DNA from: Brooklawnia sp032229645
Lineage (GTDB): Bacteria > Actinomycetota > Actinomycetes > Propionibacteriales > Propionibacteriaceae
DNA: 64,000 nucleotides
Assembly: GCA_963722295.1 (NCBI GenBank)
Contig: CAVRLB010000001.1
Coordinates: 186,001-250,000, forward strand
Direction of reading: 5' to 3'
Under the pieces are notes generated by a model that was given only the letters and a program-made list of their open reading frames with translations, had not been told where the DNA came from and did not search any database. Positions 40,718 to 52,053 of this stretch are shown here, in pieces (position 1 is the first letter of the stretch; each line of letters opens with the position of its first letter). Both the position numbers and the translations under genes were made by a program.

Positions 40718-41104
40718 ATGACCGAGTTGCCCGAGGACCTGCTGTTCAGCACGGAGCACGAGTGGGTGCGTGTCGACGATTCGACGTCCGCGCGCATCGG
40801 CATTACCGCCTACGCGGCTGGCGAGCTGGGCGATATCGTTTACGCGTCGCTGCCGACCGTCGGTACGTCGGTGGTGGCGGGGGACAGCTGTGGGGAGCTG
40901 GAATCGACGAAGTCTGTCTCCGATATCTTCGCTCCGGTCTCCGGCGTGGTGGTCAGCATCAATGAGGCAGTCGCCGAGGAACCGGAACTGGTCGGTCAGG
41001 ACCCCTACGGCGAGGGCTGGCTTTTCGACATCGAACTGGCCAACCAGGACGAGTTGGGTGACCTGCTCGATGCAGACGCATACGCTGAACAGATCGGCGA
41101 GTAG
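40718..41104 (+). CDS. gcvH: Glycine cleavage system H protein
   Basis: The 128-residue lipoyl carrier shuttles the aminomethyl group between the P, T and L proteins. The lipoylated Lys is in GELESTKSVSDI (Lys65). The N-terminal FSTEHEWVRVDDS and the Gly-Trp-Leu element in PYGEGWLFDIEL are family marks. A GAGGAGGAA site precedes the ATG. The P protein gene is 3 kb downstream in the same cluster; gcvT is not in the window. The upstream gap contains no glycine riboswitch that I can see. Confidence 0.95.
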   Translation: MTELPEDLLFSTEHEWVRVDDSTSARIGITAYAAGELGDIVYASLPTVGTSVVAGDSCGELESTKSVSDIFAPVSGVVVSINEAVAEEPELVGQDPYGEGWLFDIELANQDELGDLLDADAYAEQIGE

Positions 41105-41195
41105 GAGTTTGCCCCCGCAGTCTCAGTTTGCTCGTCTAAACTGTCACCAACCATCCATCGGCTCCGATGGCACGTAGACAAGAAAGCCTCCGATA

Positions 41196-41693
41196 ATGAT
41201 CGATTGCAGTAAGTGCGGTCACTCGAATCCGGCCGGGAGCAATTTCTGCTCCAAGTGCGGCAACGCTTTGACGCCGGCTGCTTCATTGTCCGAGACGACG
41301 CGCGTGATCGCGGTGCCCGAAGAGGACCCCCGCACTCTTGAGATCAGTGCCGAGGACGCCGATGCACTCAGCACCCTGCCCGCCGGCAACGCGTTGCTGA
41401 TCGTCACCCGCGGCCCGGATGTCGGAGCACGATACCTGCTCGACAAGGATGTCGTGACCGCCGGGCGCAGTCCGAATTCCGATATCTTCCTAGACGACAT
41501 CACAGTCTCACGCGATCACGCCGAATTCGTCATGCGCGACGAGCAGGTCAGTCTGGTGGATAAGGGCAGTCTCAACGGCACCTACGTCAATCGGACGCTG
41601 GTCGACCAAGAGGCCGTGCTGCGTCCGGGAGACGAGGTGCAGATCGGCAAGTTCCGGATGCTGTTCTTCGTTAGCGAGCACGGACTGCGCTGA
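41196..41693 (+). CDS. garA: GarA/OdhI-like FHA protein with an added zinc ribbon
   Basis: The 165-residue protein begins with a zinc ribbon (CSKCG, Cys4 and Cys7; CSKCG, Cys18 and Cys21). It keeps an ETT-V phosphorylation-like motif (SETTRV, residues 32-37). An FHA domain follows (about 75-155: TAGRSPNSDIFLDDITVSRDH, KGSLNGTYVN). GarA/OdhI bind and inhibit 2-oxoglutarate dehydrogenase until Ser/Thr kinases phosphorylate the N-terminal Thr residues. Gene position between gcvH and the MerR gene is the same as in mycobacteria. The zinc ribbon is absent from mycobacterial GarA and may add a partner site. Confidence 0.88.
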   Translation: MIDCSKCGHSNPAGSNFCSKCGNALTPAASLSETTRVIAVPEEDPRTLEISAEDADALSTLPAGNALLIVTRGPDVGARYLLDKDVVTAGRSPNSDIFLDDITVSRDHAEFVMRDEQVSLVDKGSLNGTYVNRTLVDQEAVLRPGDEVQIGKFRMLFFVSEHGLR

Positions 41694-42400
41694 TGCCGCC
41701 GGCGGCCAAGCGAAGCATCGGCCAGGTCCTTCCGCTGCTCAAGAACGAGTTTCCGGATATCTCGATCTCGAAGATCCGATTCCTGGAGAGCGAGGGTTTG
41801 GTCTCTCCGGAGCGTGCGCCGTCAGGATACCGTCGCTATGCCGATGCCGATATCGAGCGTTTGCGCTACATCCTGAGGATGCAGCGCGACCTCTACCTTC
41901 CCCTGAAGGTCATCCGTCAGAACCTTGAAATGATGGACCGCGGCATCGAGCCGCCGAGCGCCGATGCTCCCAATGGGTCCGCCGCAACGCCGGCAGCCGT
42001 CGACCCGATTCTGCCCGACCCGATCGCCGCCTCGCGGCCGAAGCCCGAGCGGTCGATGAAGTTGACTCGTCGCGAACTGCTGCAGGTGAGCGGCCTGTCG
42101 GAGGCAACGCTGATCGAGTTGGAGCGTCAGCAGATGGTGGTGCCCCGGCGCGGGTCGATCTACTACGGACGTGAGGCCCTCACCGTTTGTGTGGTCGCCC
42201 GCAGGTTGCAGGAATTCGGCATGGACAGCCGACACATGCGCGCGATCAAGCAGGCCGCCGAACGCGAGGCGGGCCTGATCGAGCAGGCGGTGCGTCCCTA
42301 TCTGACGACCAGTCCCAAACCGGCCAAGACATTGCACGATGTCAGCCAGCTGGTGGTGCACGCGCATGCGGCGATGATCTACACCCTGTTGGAAGGCTGA
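41693..42400 (+). CDS. ftsR: MerR-family regulator (FtsR/Rv1828-like)
   Basis: The 235-residue protein has a MerR winged helix (residues about 8-75: SIGQVLPLLKNEFPDISISKIRFLESEG, GYRRYADADIERLRYIL). A second segment, beginning LTRRELLQVSGLSEATLIELE, is the distinctive C-terminal domain of the FtsR/Rv1828 group, in which a second winged-helix-like fold replaces a ligand pocket. Homologues activate ftsZ in corynebacteria. Its ATG overlaps the garA stop by one base (TGATG). The Pro/Ala linker (about 85-120) is longer than usual. Confidence 0.83.
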   Translation: MPPAAKRSIGQVLPLLKNEFPDISISKIRFLESEGLVSPERAPSGYRRYADADIERLRYILRMQRDLYLPLKVIRQNLEMMDRGIEPPSADAPNGSAATPAAVDPILPDPIAASRPKPERSMKLTRRELLQVSGLSEATLIELERQQMVVPRRGSIYYGREALTVCVVARRLQEFGMDSRHMRAIKQAAEREAGLIEQAVRPYLTTSPKPAKTLHDVSQLVVHAHAAMIYTLLEG

Positions 42401-42427
42401 TTGACCCACGCCGATAGACTCGACTTC

Positions 42428-42889
42428 GTGATACAGCTCGACATCATGGGAGTGCGCGTTGAAGTCCCCTCCAATGCGCCGATGCTGCTGCTCAAAGAGT
42501 CCGGTGGCGTGCGGTATCTGCCCATCTGGATCGGTGCGGCCGAAGCCTCGGCGATCGTCAACGCCCTCGAAGGAATCGTGCCCCCTCGCCCGATGACCCA
42601 CGACCTGATGGCAGATCTGCTCTCACAGCTGGGGCATGTCGATCTTCAGGGGCGCATCACGACAGTGGTCGACGGCAGCTTCTATGCCGAGCTATGGGTC
42701 GATGGCCACGCGATCAGCGCCCGGCCATCCGATGTGGTCGCTTTGGCGCTGCGCTCGGGGTTCACGATCAGCTGCCCCGCCGAGTTGCTCGATCAAGTAG
42801 GGGTTGAGCTTTTCGAGCCCGCCGAGGACGAGGTGGAAAAGTTCCGGGAGTTTCTCGATCAGATCACCCCGGACGATTTCGAGAACTGA
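42428..42889 (+). CDS. Bifunctional nuclease family protein (DUF151)
   Basis: A 153-residue DUF151 protein: DIMGVRVEVPSNAPMLLLKE, VRYLPIWIGAAEASAI and the C-terminal SARPSDVVALALRSG are the conserved blocks. Some members have DNase and RNase activity, which gave the family its name; the physiological substrate is unclear. I start at GTG 42428, which matches family N termini; a TTG at 42401 adds 9 residues not seen elsewhere. Placement between two MerR genes is conserved in actinobacteria. Confidence 0.85.
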   Translation: MIQLDIMGVRVEVPSNAPMLLLKESGGVRYLPIWIGAAEASAIVNALEGIVPPRPMTHDLMADLLSQLGHVDLQGRITTVVDGSFYAELWVDGHAISARPSDVVALALRSGFTISCPAELLDQVGVELFEPAEDEVEKFREFLDQITPDDFEN

Positions 42890-43081
42890 AATAGCAAGTC
42901 ATAGCGTGTTTGAGAGGCTGTCGGGTGGTCAACGACAGCGGGACACGCCGACACGCGTTGAGGCTGAGGTGATTGCTCCCGGCATCGCTGACGCCTACCG
43001 TTTGAAACGTAGCGACCAGAGCCCAGCGCTGCGAGTCGGTAGCGAAGAGTTCAGGTTTGAGGGCACATGAGGAGAACTACC

Positions 43082-43648
43082 GTGAGCAGTCCCCAGAACA
43101 GCCTGATCGTCTCCGTGGCGCAGGAGGCGTTGTTCGACGGCGATTTCGGTCCGCTGCCCGACGATCTCGCGTTTCGCGGACCGGTCGCCTGCAATGTTGC
43201 GGGCATCAGCTACCGTCAGCTCGATTACTGGGCCCGCACCGGTCTGGTCACTCCCGAAATCCGCGACGCGGGCGGCTCGGGCACCCAACGGCTCTATTCT
43301 TTCCGCGACATCTTGATGCTCAAGGTCGTCAAGCGACTGCTGGACGCAGGCATCTCGCTTCAACAGATCCGCACCGCCATCGGTCATCTGCTGGAACGCG
43401 GTGTCCAGGACCTCTCCCAGGTCACATTGATGAGCGATGGCATCTCGGTGTACGAATGCACGACCGACAGCGAAGTGATCGACCTGCTGCGGGGCGGTCA
43501 GGGCATGTTCGCCATCGCGCTGGGCGGTGTCTGGCGCGATATCGAGGGCACGCTGCTGGCACTGCCGGGCGAACGCACCGCTGTGGACCAGCCGGCATCG
43601 ATGGACGACGAACTCTCCCGCCGCCGTCAGCAGCGGTTGGCGAACTGA
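43082..43648 (+). CDS. MerR-family regulator (Rv1830-like)
   Basis: A 188-residue protein with a MerR helix-turn-helix (about residues 38-105: YRQLDYWARTGLVTPEIRDAG, QRLYSFRDILMLKVVKRLLDAG). The C-terminal part contains the IYECTTDSEVIDLLRGGQGMF-like region typical of the second MerR regulator in the gcvH cluster. Mycobacterial counterparts affect growth and division genes. GTG 43082 has a GGAGA site 6 bases upstream; the ATG at 43067 overlaps it. The 190 bases ahead of the gene show no other feature. Confidence 0.83.
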   Translation: MSSPQNSLIVSVAQEALFDGDFGPLPDDLAFRGPVACNVAGISYRQLDYWARTGLVTPEIRDAGGSGTQRLYSFRDILMLKVVKRLLDAGISLQQIRTAIGHLLERGVQDLSQVTLMSDGISVYECTTDSEVIDLLRGGQGMFAIALGGVWRDIEGTLLALPGERTAVDQPASMDDELSRRRQQRLAN

Positions 43649-43753
43649 GGACGCTCGTCGTCAAGCCCTGAGCTGCTCGGAATTCAGGCCCCGGCAGAAC
43701 CGACGCGCGCCAGATCGATACTCTGAGGGTGCATCGTCAGCCAGGAGGCCATC

Positions 43754-46576
<2,823 letters not shown>

Positions 46577-46596
46577 GGACCTGAGATGATAGGGGC

Positions 46597-47709
46597 ATGT
46601 CGTTCGTGCGTTCACTGGTGGAGTGGCTGCAGGCCAGTCCGGTAGGATCGCACCTGCTGCGCAGCTTCTTCCGGTACCTGAACCGGCTGGGCAACCAACT
46701 TTCGGCGGCTATGGCGTTCTTCACAGTTCTCGCCCTGGTGCCGGTGCTGATGTTCGCCTTCGCCGCAGTGGGATTCACTCTGACAGTGCTGCGCCCGGAT
46801 CTGCTCGGCGCGGTACAGATCTTCATCGTCGACAATCTCTCCGCAGGCCCGGTGCAAGATCAGATCCTGATTCTGCTGGGTCAGTACCTGCTCAACTGGC
46901 GCAGGGTCAGCATTCTGGCGACCGTTGTCGCGTTGGTGGTCGGTACCAGTTGGGTGGCGAACCTCAAAGGCGTCATCCGGGGAATGGGCCGGCCCAGTTT
47001 CGACATGATGCAAGTCCGCAGACCGTGGCAGGAGCCCCTGATCAATATGGGACTGCTGCTGGTCATCTTGGTGCTGGTGGCGACGACATTCGCGGCGACC
47101 GTGGTCGGCACCCAGCTGGCCGGTACGATCGTCGGCTGGCTGCACGTGAGCAGCCTCGAGGTGGACATCTCGAGCGGCATGCTGCGCTTGATCTCGTTGT
47201 CCTTCTCGCTGGCCGGAGCCACGCTGCTCTTCTGGCTGATGTACCGTTTCCTGCCCGACGAGCGACCGCCCTCGGTTGCCCTGCGACGCGGATCGGTGGG
47301 CGCCGCCGTCTGTTTCGTCGTGCTGCAGACGGCCGCCAGTTGGATCACCGGACTACTCAGCCTGGGACGCGCGACCCAGCTTTTCGGGCCTGTGATCGTC
47401 GCGATGCTGTTCATCAACTTCTTCGCGAATCTGATCTTGTTCTGGGCCGCGTGGATCGCCACCTCGAATCAGCCGGCCGTCGCCAGGCGGCATTCTCCGG
47501 GTGACGAGATCCTGCGCAACCGGGAGAACGTCCAAACGGTGACCGACCACTGGAGGGTTGCAGACGCCCAGGTCGAGGCCCAGCTCGAAGCCGATCGCTC
47601 CGCATCCCACCCTGGCGTGCGCCTGCCGCATCTGAACAAGCGACGCCCCACCGTGGCCCGCGTTCGGCGCGGAGCCAGCCCGGTGGGGCGTCGTGACGAT
47701 CAGCGGTGA
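46597..47709 (+). CDS. YihY/BrkB-family membrane protein
   Basis: The 370-residue protein has about six transmembrane segments in the first 295 residues, the fold of the YihY/UPF0761 family once misnamed as RNase BN. Opening LGNQLSAAMAFFTVLALVPVLMF and AMLFINFFANLILFWAAWIA are family blocks. Function is not established. The last 75 residues are a polar, Arg-rich tail. The coding end overlaps a strong 13 bp hairpin, so the terminator is embedded in the tail codons. Confidence 0.82.
   Translation: MSFVRSLVEWLQASPVGSHLLRSFFRYLNRLGNQLSAAMAFFTVLALVPVLMFAFAAVGFTLTVLRPDLLGAVQIFIVDNLSAGPVQDQILILLGQYLLNWRRVSILATVVALVVGTSWVANLKGVIRGMGRPSFDMMQVRRPWQEPLINMGLLLVILVLVATTFAATVVGTQLAGTIVGWLHVSSLEVDISSGMLRLISLSFSLAGATLLFWLMYRFLPDERPPSVALRRGSVGAAVCFVVLQTAASWITGLLSLGRATQLFGPVIVAMLFINFFANLILFWAAWIATSNQPAVARRHSPGDEILRNRENVQTVTDHWRVADAQVEAQLEADRSASHPGVRLPHLNKRRPTVARVRRGASPVGRRDDQR
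47641..47693. terminator. 13 bp hairpin embedded in the 3' end of the YihY gene
   Basis: Arms 47641-47653 and 47681-47693 (CGACGCCCCACCG and its exact complement) enclose a 27-base loop that itself can pair GGCGCGG-type bases. It lies 16 bases before the YihY stop and 38 bases after the end of the convergent phosphofructokinase gene, so it could end both transcripts. There is no U run. Confidence 0.6.
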
Positions 47710-47730
47710 AGCGTTGCGATCAGCGGTCGA

Positions 47731-48942
47731 TCACTCGGCGCGCGGTGCAGGCATCCCGATCTTCTCGCAGAGTTCGACGAACCATGGCTGAGTGATGTCG
47801 AATGGCTTGTGGCCGGCGATGCGTGGGAAATCGATGACCGAGAGCTGGTCGCCGTGCTCCTCGTCCAGGCCGACCACACCGGGCGTACCTGCCAAAGCCG
47901 CGTCCACGGCCATCAGGCAGGTGCGCCCGATCAGCTCGAGGTCCTCGTCGTTCGACGCGGCCGAACGGCTGAAGTACCCGGACTTTTGCACCATGGTCTT
48001 CTGGGCGCCGATCCGCTTGCTGAACTGCTTGCCGAACCAGGCGCCCGGATTGATCTTGTCGATCTGGACGTGGCCGAATGCATCCTTGGGCACCTGTTCG
48101 CCGTTCTTCTCCATCTGCTCGACGATCTCGGCGACACCGGCACCCTCCGACAAGAAGATGTTGACGTTGCCCACCTCGTCCATGATCTTCGACAGACGCT
48201 CGGCCTCGGCGTCCAGATCGACGGCCGCCTCGGGAAGATAAACCGCATGGACGGCCCACGCCTGCTTCGACAGGCCGATCTCGGGCAGCCACTCCTGCTC
48301 GTCGAGCCAGGCCTGGTAGCGCTTGGTGGTCTCCGCGGCCAGGTATCCGCAGTTGCGGCCCATGATCTCGTGGATGATCAGCTCGCGGGGCGCGGCATTG
48401 TGCTCGGCAATGATGTTCTTGGCGTAGTCGGCGGCCTGGTCGGCGGCGGTCCAGGCGCCCAGCGACTGACGGATCGGCACGATGTCGTTGTCGATGGTCT
48501 TCGGCAGCCCGACCACGGTGAGACCGAAATCGTTCGCGGCGAGGAACGCGGCCAGGTCGGCGGCGGTGGTGTTGGTGTCGTCACCACCGATGGTGTGCAA
48601 GACATCGACGCCATCGGCCACCAACTGGTTGGCTGCGACCTCGAGCGGATTCTGTCCCTCGGCGACCAGCCCCCGCCTGACGAGATCGGCGGCGTTGGTG
48701 AGTTTGACGCGTGAGTTGCCGATGGGGGAGCCACCGAACGCGTAGAGGCGCTCGGCATGCGCACGCACCTCGGGCGTCACCACGATCGAATCACCCTTGA
48801 GCAGGCCTTCGTAGCCATGGCGGTAGGCGATGATCTCGATTTCGGGGGCGATTTCGGTGTAGCGCTTGATGAGGCCGGCCACCGCCGATGACAGGCACGG
48901 GGCGAAGCCACCGGCAGTAAGCAATCCAACCTTGTTGACCAT
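47731..48942 (-). CDS. pfp: Pyrophosphate-dependent 6-phosphofructokinase
   Basis: The 403-residue enzyme phosphorylates fructose-6-phosphate reversibly with PPi. The phosphoryl-donor site reads IGGDDTNTTAAD (Asp121, Asp122); the second Asp where ATP enzymes have Gly marks PPi use. The sugar site has GLPKTIDNDIVP, and IMGRNCGYLAAE follows. The start KVGLLTAGGFAPCLSSAVAG and whole length closely resemble the Propionibacterium freudenreichii enzyme. I chose ATG 48942 with an AAAGG site. This enzyme is central to PPi-based glycolysis in propionic acid bacteria and is the best taxonomic pointer in the window. Confidence 0.95.
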   Translation of the reverse strand: MVNKVGLLTAGGFAPCLSSAVAGLIKRYTEIAPEIEIIAYRHGYEGLLKGDSIVVTPEVRAHAERLYAFGGSPIGNSRVKLTNAADLVRRGLVAEGQNPLEVAANQLVADGVDVLHTIGGDDTNTTAADLAAFLAANDFGLTVVGLPKTIDNDIVPIRQSLGAWTAADQAADYAKNIIAEHNAAPRELIIHEIMGRNCGYLAAETTKRYQAWLDEQEWLPEIGLSKQAWAVHAVYLPEAAVDLDAEAERLSKIMDEVGNVNIFLSEGAGVAEIVEQMEKNGEQVPKDAFGHVQIDKINPGAWFGKQFSKRIGAQKTMVQKSGYFSRSAASNDEDLELIGRTCLMAVDAALAGTPGVVGLDEEHGDQLSVIDFPRIAGHKPFDITQPWFVELCEKIGMPAPRAE

Positions 48943-49064
48943 CGTGGGAGAACCTTTCTTCTTCGGCCAGGCGATTGTCCCCAGCCTAGTGGTGACGACC
49001 CTCCGAGGCGATGCCATCCATGGCAGACTTACCCCAGATCCTCCATTTCACCCCAGGAGTTCAG

Positions 49065-49532
49065 ATGAATGCTGCCATCCCAGCCGGATTTGGGCCCGTC
49101 ACAGCGGATTTCGCCGTGTGTACGGCAGCCCGTGACCGCGGTCAACGCGGCTTCAGTGTCTCCGTGCTGGTCTGCCTACTCATCCCCACCATGCTTGTCT
49201 GTATCGGACTGGCGGTGGATGGGGCGGCAAAGGCAGCAGCCGATCACAGCGCCGAAGCGGTCGCCGCACAGGCTGCGCGGGCGGGGATGGACGCCGCCGC
49301 CCCGGCCCTGGTTTCGGGACTGCCGCCTGCCACGGCGAGCCAGCTCGCGATCAGCGGTGCTCAGGAGGTGCTCGCATCGCACCCGGACATCGAAGGCTCG
49401 GTGAGCGTCGGCGACGCGATGACGCTAGAGGTCACCACTTCGACCACGGTCCCGACGATCTTCCTCTCGCTGGCCGGCATCGACCGGCTGACCGGACGAG
49501 GTTTCGCCGCGGTCGAGTTGCGGATGCGCTGA
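49065..49532 (+). CDS. TadE/TadG-like secreted or membrane protein
   Basis: The 155-residue protein has one transmembrane segment (about residues 30-53, FSVSVLVCLLIPTMLVCIGLAVDG) followed by AAKAAADHSAEAVAAQAARAG, the pattern of TadE/TadG pseudopilin-like proteins, in which the helix after the prepilin-like segment leads to an extracytoplasmic domain. No tad pilus genes (tadA, B, C) are adjacent, so this is a stand-alone copy. An AGGAG site precedes ATG 49065. Family assignment is likely; the role is unknown. Confidence 0.65.
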   Translation: MNAAIPAGFGPVTADFAVCTAARDRGQRGFSVSVLVCLLIPTMLVCIGLAVDGAAKAAADHSAEAVAAQAARAGMDAAAPALVSGLPPATASQLAISGAQEVLASHPDIEGSVSVGDAMTLEVTTSTTVPTIFLSLAGIDRLTGRGFAAVELRMR

Positions 49533-49563
49533 GCCTCGGGGCGTAGCTGCCTAGACTTATTCA

Positions 49564-50187
49564 ATGGCCAGGTATTTCGACGTGCATCCCGACAACCCGC
49601 AACCTCGCGCCCTCGACCAGGTCGCGAGGATTCTTGAGGACTCCGGAGTCATCGCCTATGCGACAGATTCCGGTTTCGCGCTCGGTACGCTGCTGGGCAA
49701 CCATTCCGGTGCCGATCGCATCCGGGAGATCCGTCACCTGGACGAGCGTCATCACATGACAGTGGTGGTCAGTGAGTTCAGTCAGCTGGGCCGCTACGTC
49801 CAGATGGACAACTGGGTCTTTCGCGCGATCAAGGCCGCCACACCCGGCCCCTATACGTTCATCTTGCCGGCCACCCGCGAGGTGCCGCGTGCCATGCAGC
49901 ATCCGAAGAAGAAGACCATCGGGGTCCGGGTTCCCGAGCACCGGGCGGCACTCGCGCTGCTCGACCGGGTCGGTGAGCCGCTGCTCTCGTCCACGTTGAT
50001 CCTGCCGGGCGCCGAGGATCCGATGACAGATGGCTGGCAGATCAACGAGGAGATCGGGAATCTGATTGATGCGGTCTTTGATTCGGGCGATGCCGGGCTG
50101 ACACCGACCACCGTGGTGGACCTGACCGGTGACGAACCGCAGATTCTGCGCCAAGGCGGCGGCGATCCGGAGCTTTTCCTGCCCTGA
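49564..50187 (+). CDS. YrdC/YciO-domain protein (Sua5-like)
   Basis: The 207-residue protein has the YrdC fold that binds nucleotide and threonylcarbamoyl groups: GVIAYATDSGFALGTLLGN near the start, KAATPGPYTFILPATREVP and KKTIGVRVPEHRAALALL in the centre. Pattern and length fit the YciO subgroup, which is related to but distinct from the threonylcarbamoyl-AMP synthase TsaC/Sua5. Whether it acts in tRNA t6A synthesis is uncertain; an authentic tsaC may exist elsewhere. Only 31 bases separate it from the TadE/G-like gene. Confidence 0.78.
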   Translation: MARYFDVHPDNPQPRALDQVARILEDSGVIAYATDSGFALGTLLGNHSGADRIREIRHLDERHHMTVVVSEFSQLGRYVQMDNWVFRAIKAATPGPYTFILPATREVPRAMQHPKKKTIGVRVPEHRAALALLDRVGEPLLSSTLILPGAEDPMTDGWQINEEIGNLIDAVFDSGDAGLTPTTVVDLTGDEPQILRQGGGDPELFLP

Positions 50188-50201
50188 TCGCGACGCAGGC
50201 C

Positions 50202-51005
50202 CTATCCGGCCTGCGGCTGAGGAAACGAGCGTCGCTGTGCTGCGCCGATGAACTGAGCGGGTCGTTCGGGTAGCAGGTCGGTGATGTCTCCGATGACCAC
50301 CGAGATGTTGTCGAGACTATGAGGCCAGCACAGGTCGACCAACACCTCCGCGAGGTCCTGGGTATCGGCGATCGACGAGACCTGCGAGGCGATGATCTCC
50401 AGCGGCAGATAGCTGGTCAACCCGTCGGAGGCCAGCAGCCAGCGGTCGCCGAGTTGCAGCTCGATCGGGGTGACACGCACTGCCTCCGGATCGCGCAGCG
50501 CACCGGACAGCGAATGTATCAAGGTGTTTCGCATCGGGTGAATGGCCGCCTCCTCCGGAGTGAGCATGCCTTCGTCCATCAGCATCTGCACCCAGGATTG
50601 ATCGACGGTCATCTGCTCGAGGACGCCGTCGCGGTAACGGTAGGCCCGTGAATCGCCGACATGAATGAGATAGCCGATATCGCCGGCGATCACCAAGCCG
50701 GTCAAGGTGGTCGCCATACCGCGAACGCCGGGATTCTCTCGCGCGGTCCTGGCGAGCACGGCGTTTGTCCGGATGACCTCATCGCGAACCTGTGCGGCAT
50801 CGGGACGATCGAGCGCCTCGAGCGCGGCCGCCAGCGATCTCACGGTCAAGGCTGATGCGAGATGCCCGGCCGGGGCGCCGCCAACGCCATCGGCGACCAG
50901 CAGCATCCGGTCGTCGGCGTAACCGGAATCCTGGTTGTCGCTGCGTCGCGGTCCCACATCGGAGCGTGCGCCGGCCCAGAGGTGGTAGACGCGTGTGGAA
51001 GGCAC
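50202..51005 (-). CDS. PP2C-family Ser/Thr protein phosphatase
   Basis: The 267-residue protein has all metal-binding PP2C motifs: SDVGPRRSDNQDSGY, LLVADGVGG, IHVGDSRAYR, LLASDGLT and DNISVVIGD. No transmembrane or sensory domain is present, so it acts in the cytosol. Partner kinases are outside the window, though GarA is a typical kinase target. It starts with GTG. It is the third of three minus-strand genes (Hsp70-like, rhomboid, PP2C) and ends 14 bases from the convergent YrdC-like gene. Confidence 0.88.
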   Translation of the reverse strand: MPSTRVYHLWAGARSDVGPRRSDNQDSGYADDRMLLVADGVGGAPAGHLASALTVRSLAAALEALDRPDAAQVRDEVIRTNAVLARTARENPGVRGMATTLTGLVIAGDIGYLIHVGDSRAYRYRDGVLEQMTVDQSWVQMLMDEGMLTPEEAAIHPMRNTLIHSLSGALRDPEAVRVTPIELQLGDRWLLASDGLTSYLPLEIIASQVSSIADTQDLAEVLVDLCWPHSLDNISVVIGDITDLLPERPAQFIGAAQRRSFPQPQAG

Positions 51006-51108
51006 CGTTCGACGATATCGGTAACGCGGCCGTCCCTGCCAAGTCGGTCAGGTTGAGAGTCGAGACTTTTGCCACAGCGTCGGCCGCTCAAGTATCTGAC
51101 CATCTCGG

Positions 51109-52032
51109 CTAGATCGTCAGATACTTGATCACCAGCGCCGCAACGAGGATTCCGACCACCATCGCCAGTCGCCACCACGGCTGCGAGCCGCCGGCGGATG
51201 CAGATCGGCGCCTGTTCCAGAAGACAACCGCGCTCGCCGCCGCGCCGGTGAGGAAACCGCCGACATGCGCGCTCCAGGCGATGCCGGGGAAGAGCACGAT
51301 CATCACCAGGTTGAGACCCAGCAAGACCAGCATCGGCGTCACGGAGCGTTTCATCGTCCACGCCAGCACCAGGTAGGCGCCGAACAGCCCGAAGATCGCG
51401 CCTGAAGCCCCCACGACCGCGCTGTTCCAGTTCGATCCGGTGCCACCAGGCCCGCTCCCGGGTGGGAAGGCCAACAAGACAAACAGGGTGCCGCCGCCGA
51501 GCGCCGAGATCAGGTAGACCGCCAGAAAGAGTCGTCCGCGCAGAATCGGCTCGAGATAGCGTCCCATCAGCCACAGCGTCAGCATGTTGAAGCCGATGTG
51601 GGTGAGCGAGCGCGGGGCGTGCGCGAAGGCCGAGGTGAGGAAACGCCACGGCTCGGTGTTCGCGACCGACGGGATGAGCATGACCAGGTCGTTGAACGTG
51701 TACGAGAGATTCTGCAGCATCCAGACGACCACGCAGATGCCGATCAGAGCATTGGTGACCGGTGTACGGCCGGCCGCGCGCGGCCCGAAGGCGGCGCCCC
51801 CGTTGCCGGCCGGACGACTGAACCAGCGGTCATCGGATTGGCGGCCGGGGCGCCCGCTCGGCCCGGTGTCGGGCCGGTAAGTGTTGCTTTGCGGCGGCAG
51901 CACCGGCCCGCTGAACGGCGGGACAGCGCCGCCAGCGGTCGGCTCCTTGGGCGCCTGTGGAATCGACTGTTCGAAATCTGGGGGAACGAAGTCGGGCCAC
52001 TCGGAGCCGGGTTCAGGCTGGTTTGCTGCCAT
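51109..52032 (-). CDS. Rhomboid intramembrane serine protease
   Basis: The 307-residue protein has a Pro/Gly-rich cytosolic N terminus of about 90 residues, then at least six transmembrane helices. The catalytic Ser is in VVGASGAIFGLFGAY (Ser210), the His in AWSAHVGGFLTG (His256), and the oxyanion-side H-X3-N in HIGFN (about 145-149). Rhomboids cut membrane proteins within or next to the bilayer. The substrate is unknown. It is 21 bases downstream of the Hsp70-like gene, so the two are likely co-transcribed. A short gap of about 100 bases precedes PP2C. Confidence 0.9.
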   Translation of the reverse strand: MAANQPEPGSEWPDFVPPDFEQSIPQAPKEPTAGGAVPPFSGPVLPPQSNTYRPDTGPSGRPGRQSDDRWFSRPAGNGGAAFGPRAAGRTPVTNALIGICVVVWMLQNLSYTFNDLVMLIPSVANTEPWRFLTSAFAHAPRSLTHIGFNMLTLWLMGRYLEPILRGRLFLAVYLISALGGGTLFVLLAFPPGSGPGGTGSNWNSAVVGASGAIFGLFGAYLVLAWTMKRSVTPMLVLLGLNLVMIVLFPGIAWSAHVGGFLTGAAASAVVFWNRRRSASAGGSQPWWRLAMVVGILVAALVIKYLTI

Positions 52033-52053
52033 CGGGCCAGCTTAGCTGGCGTG

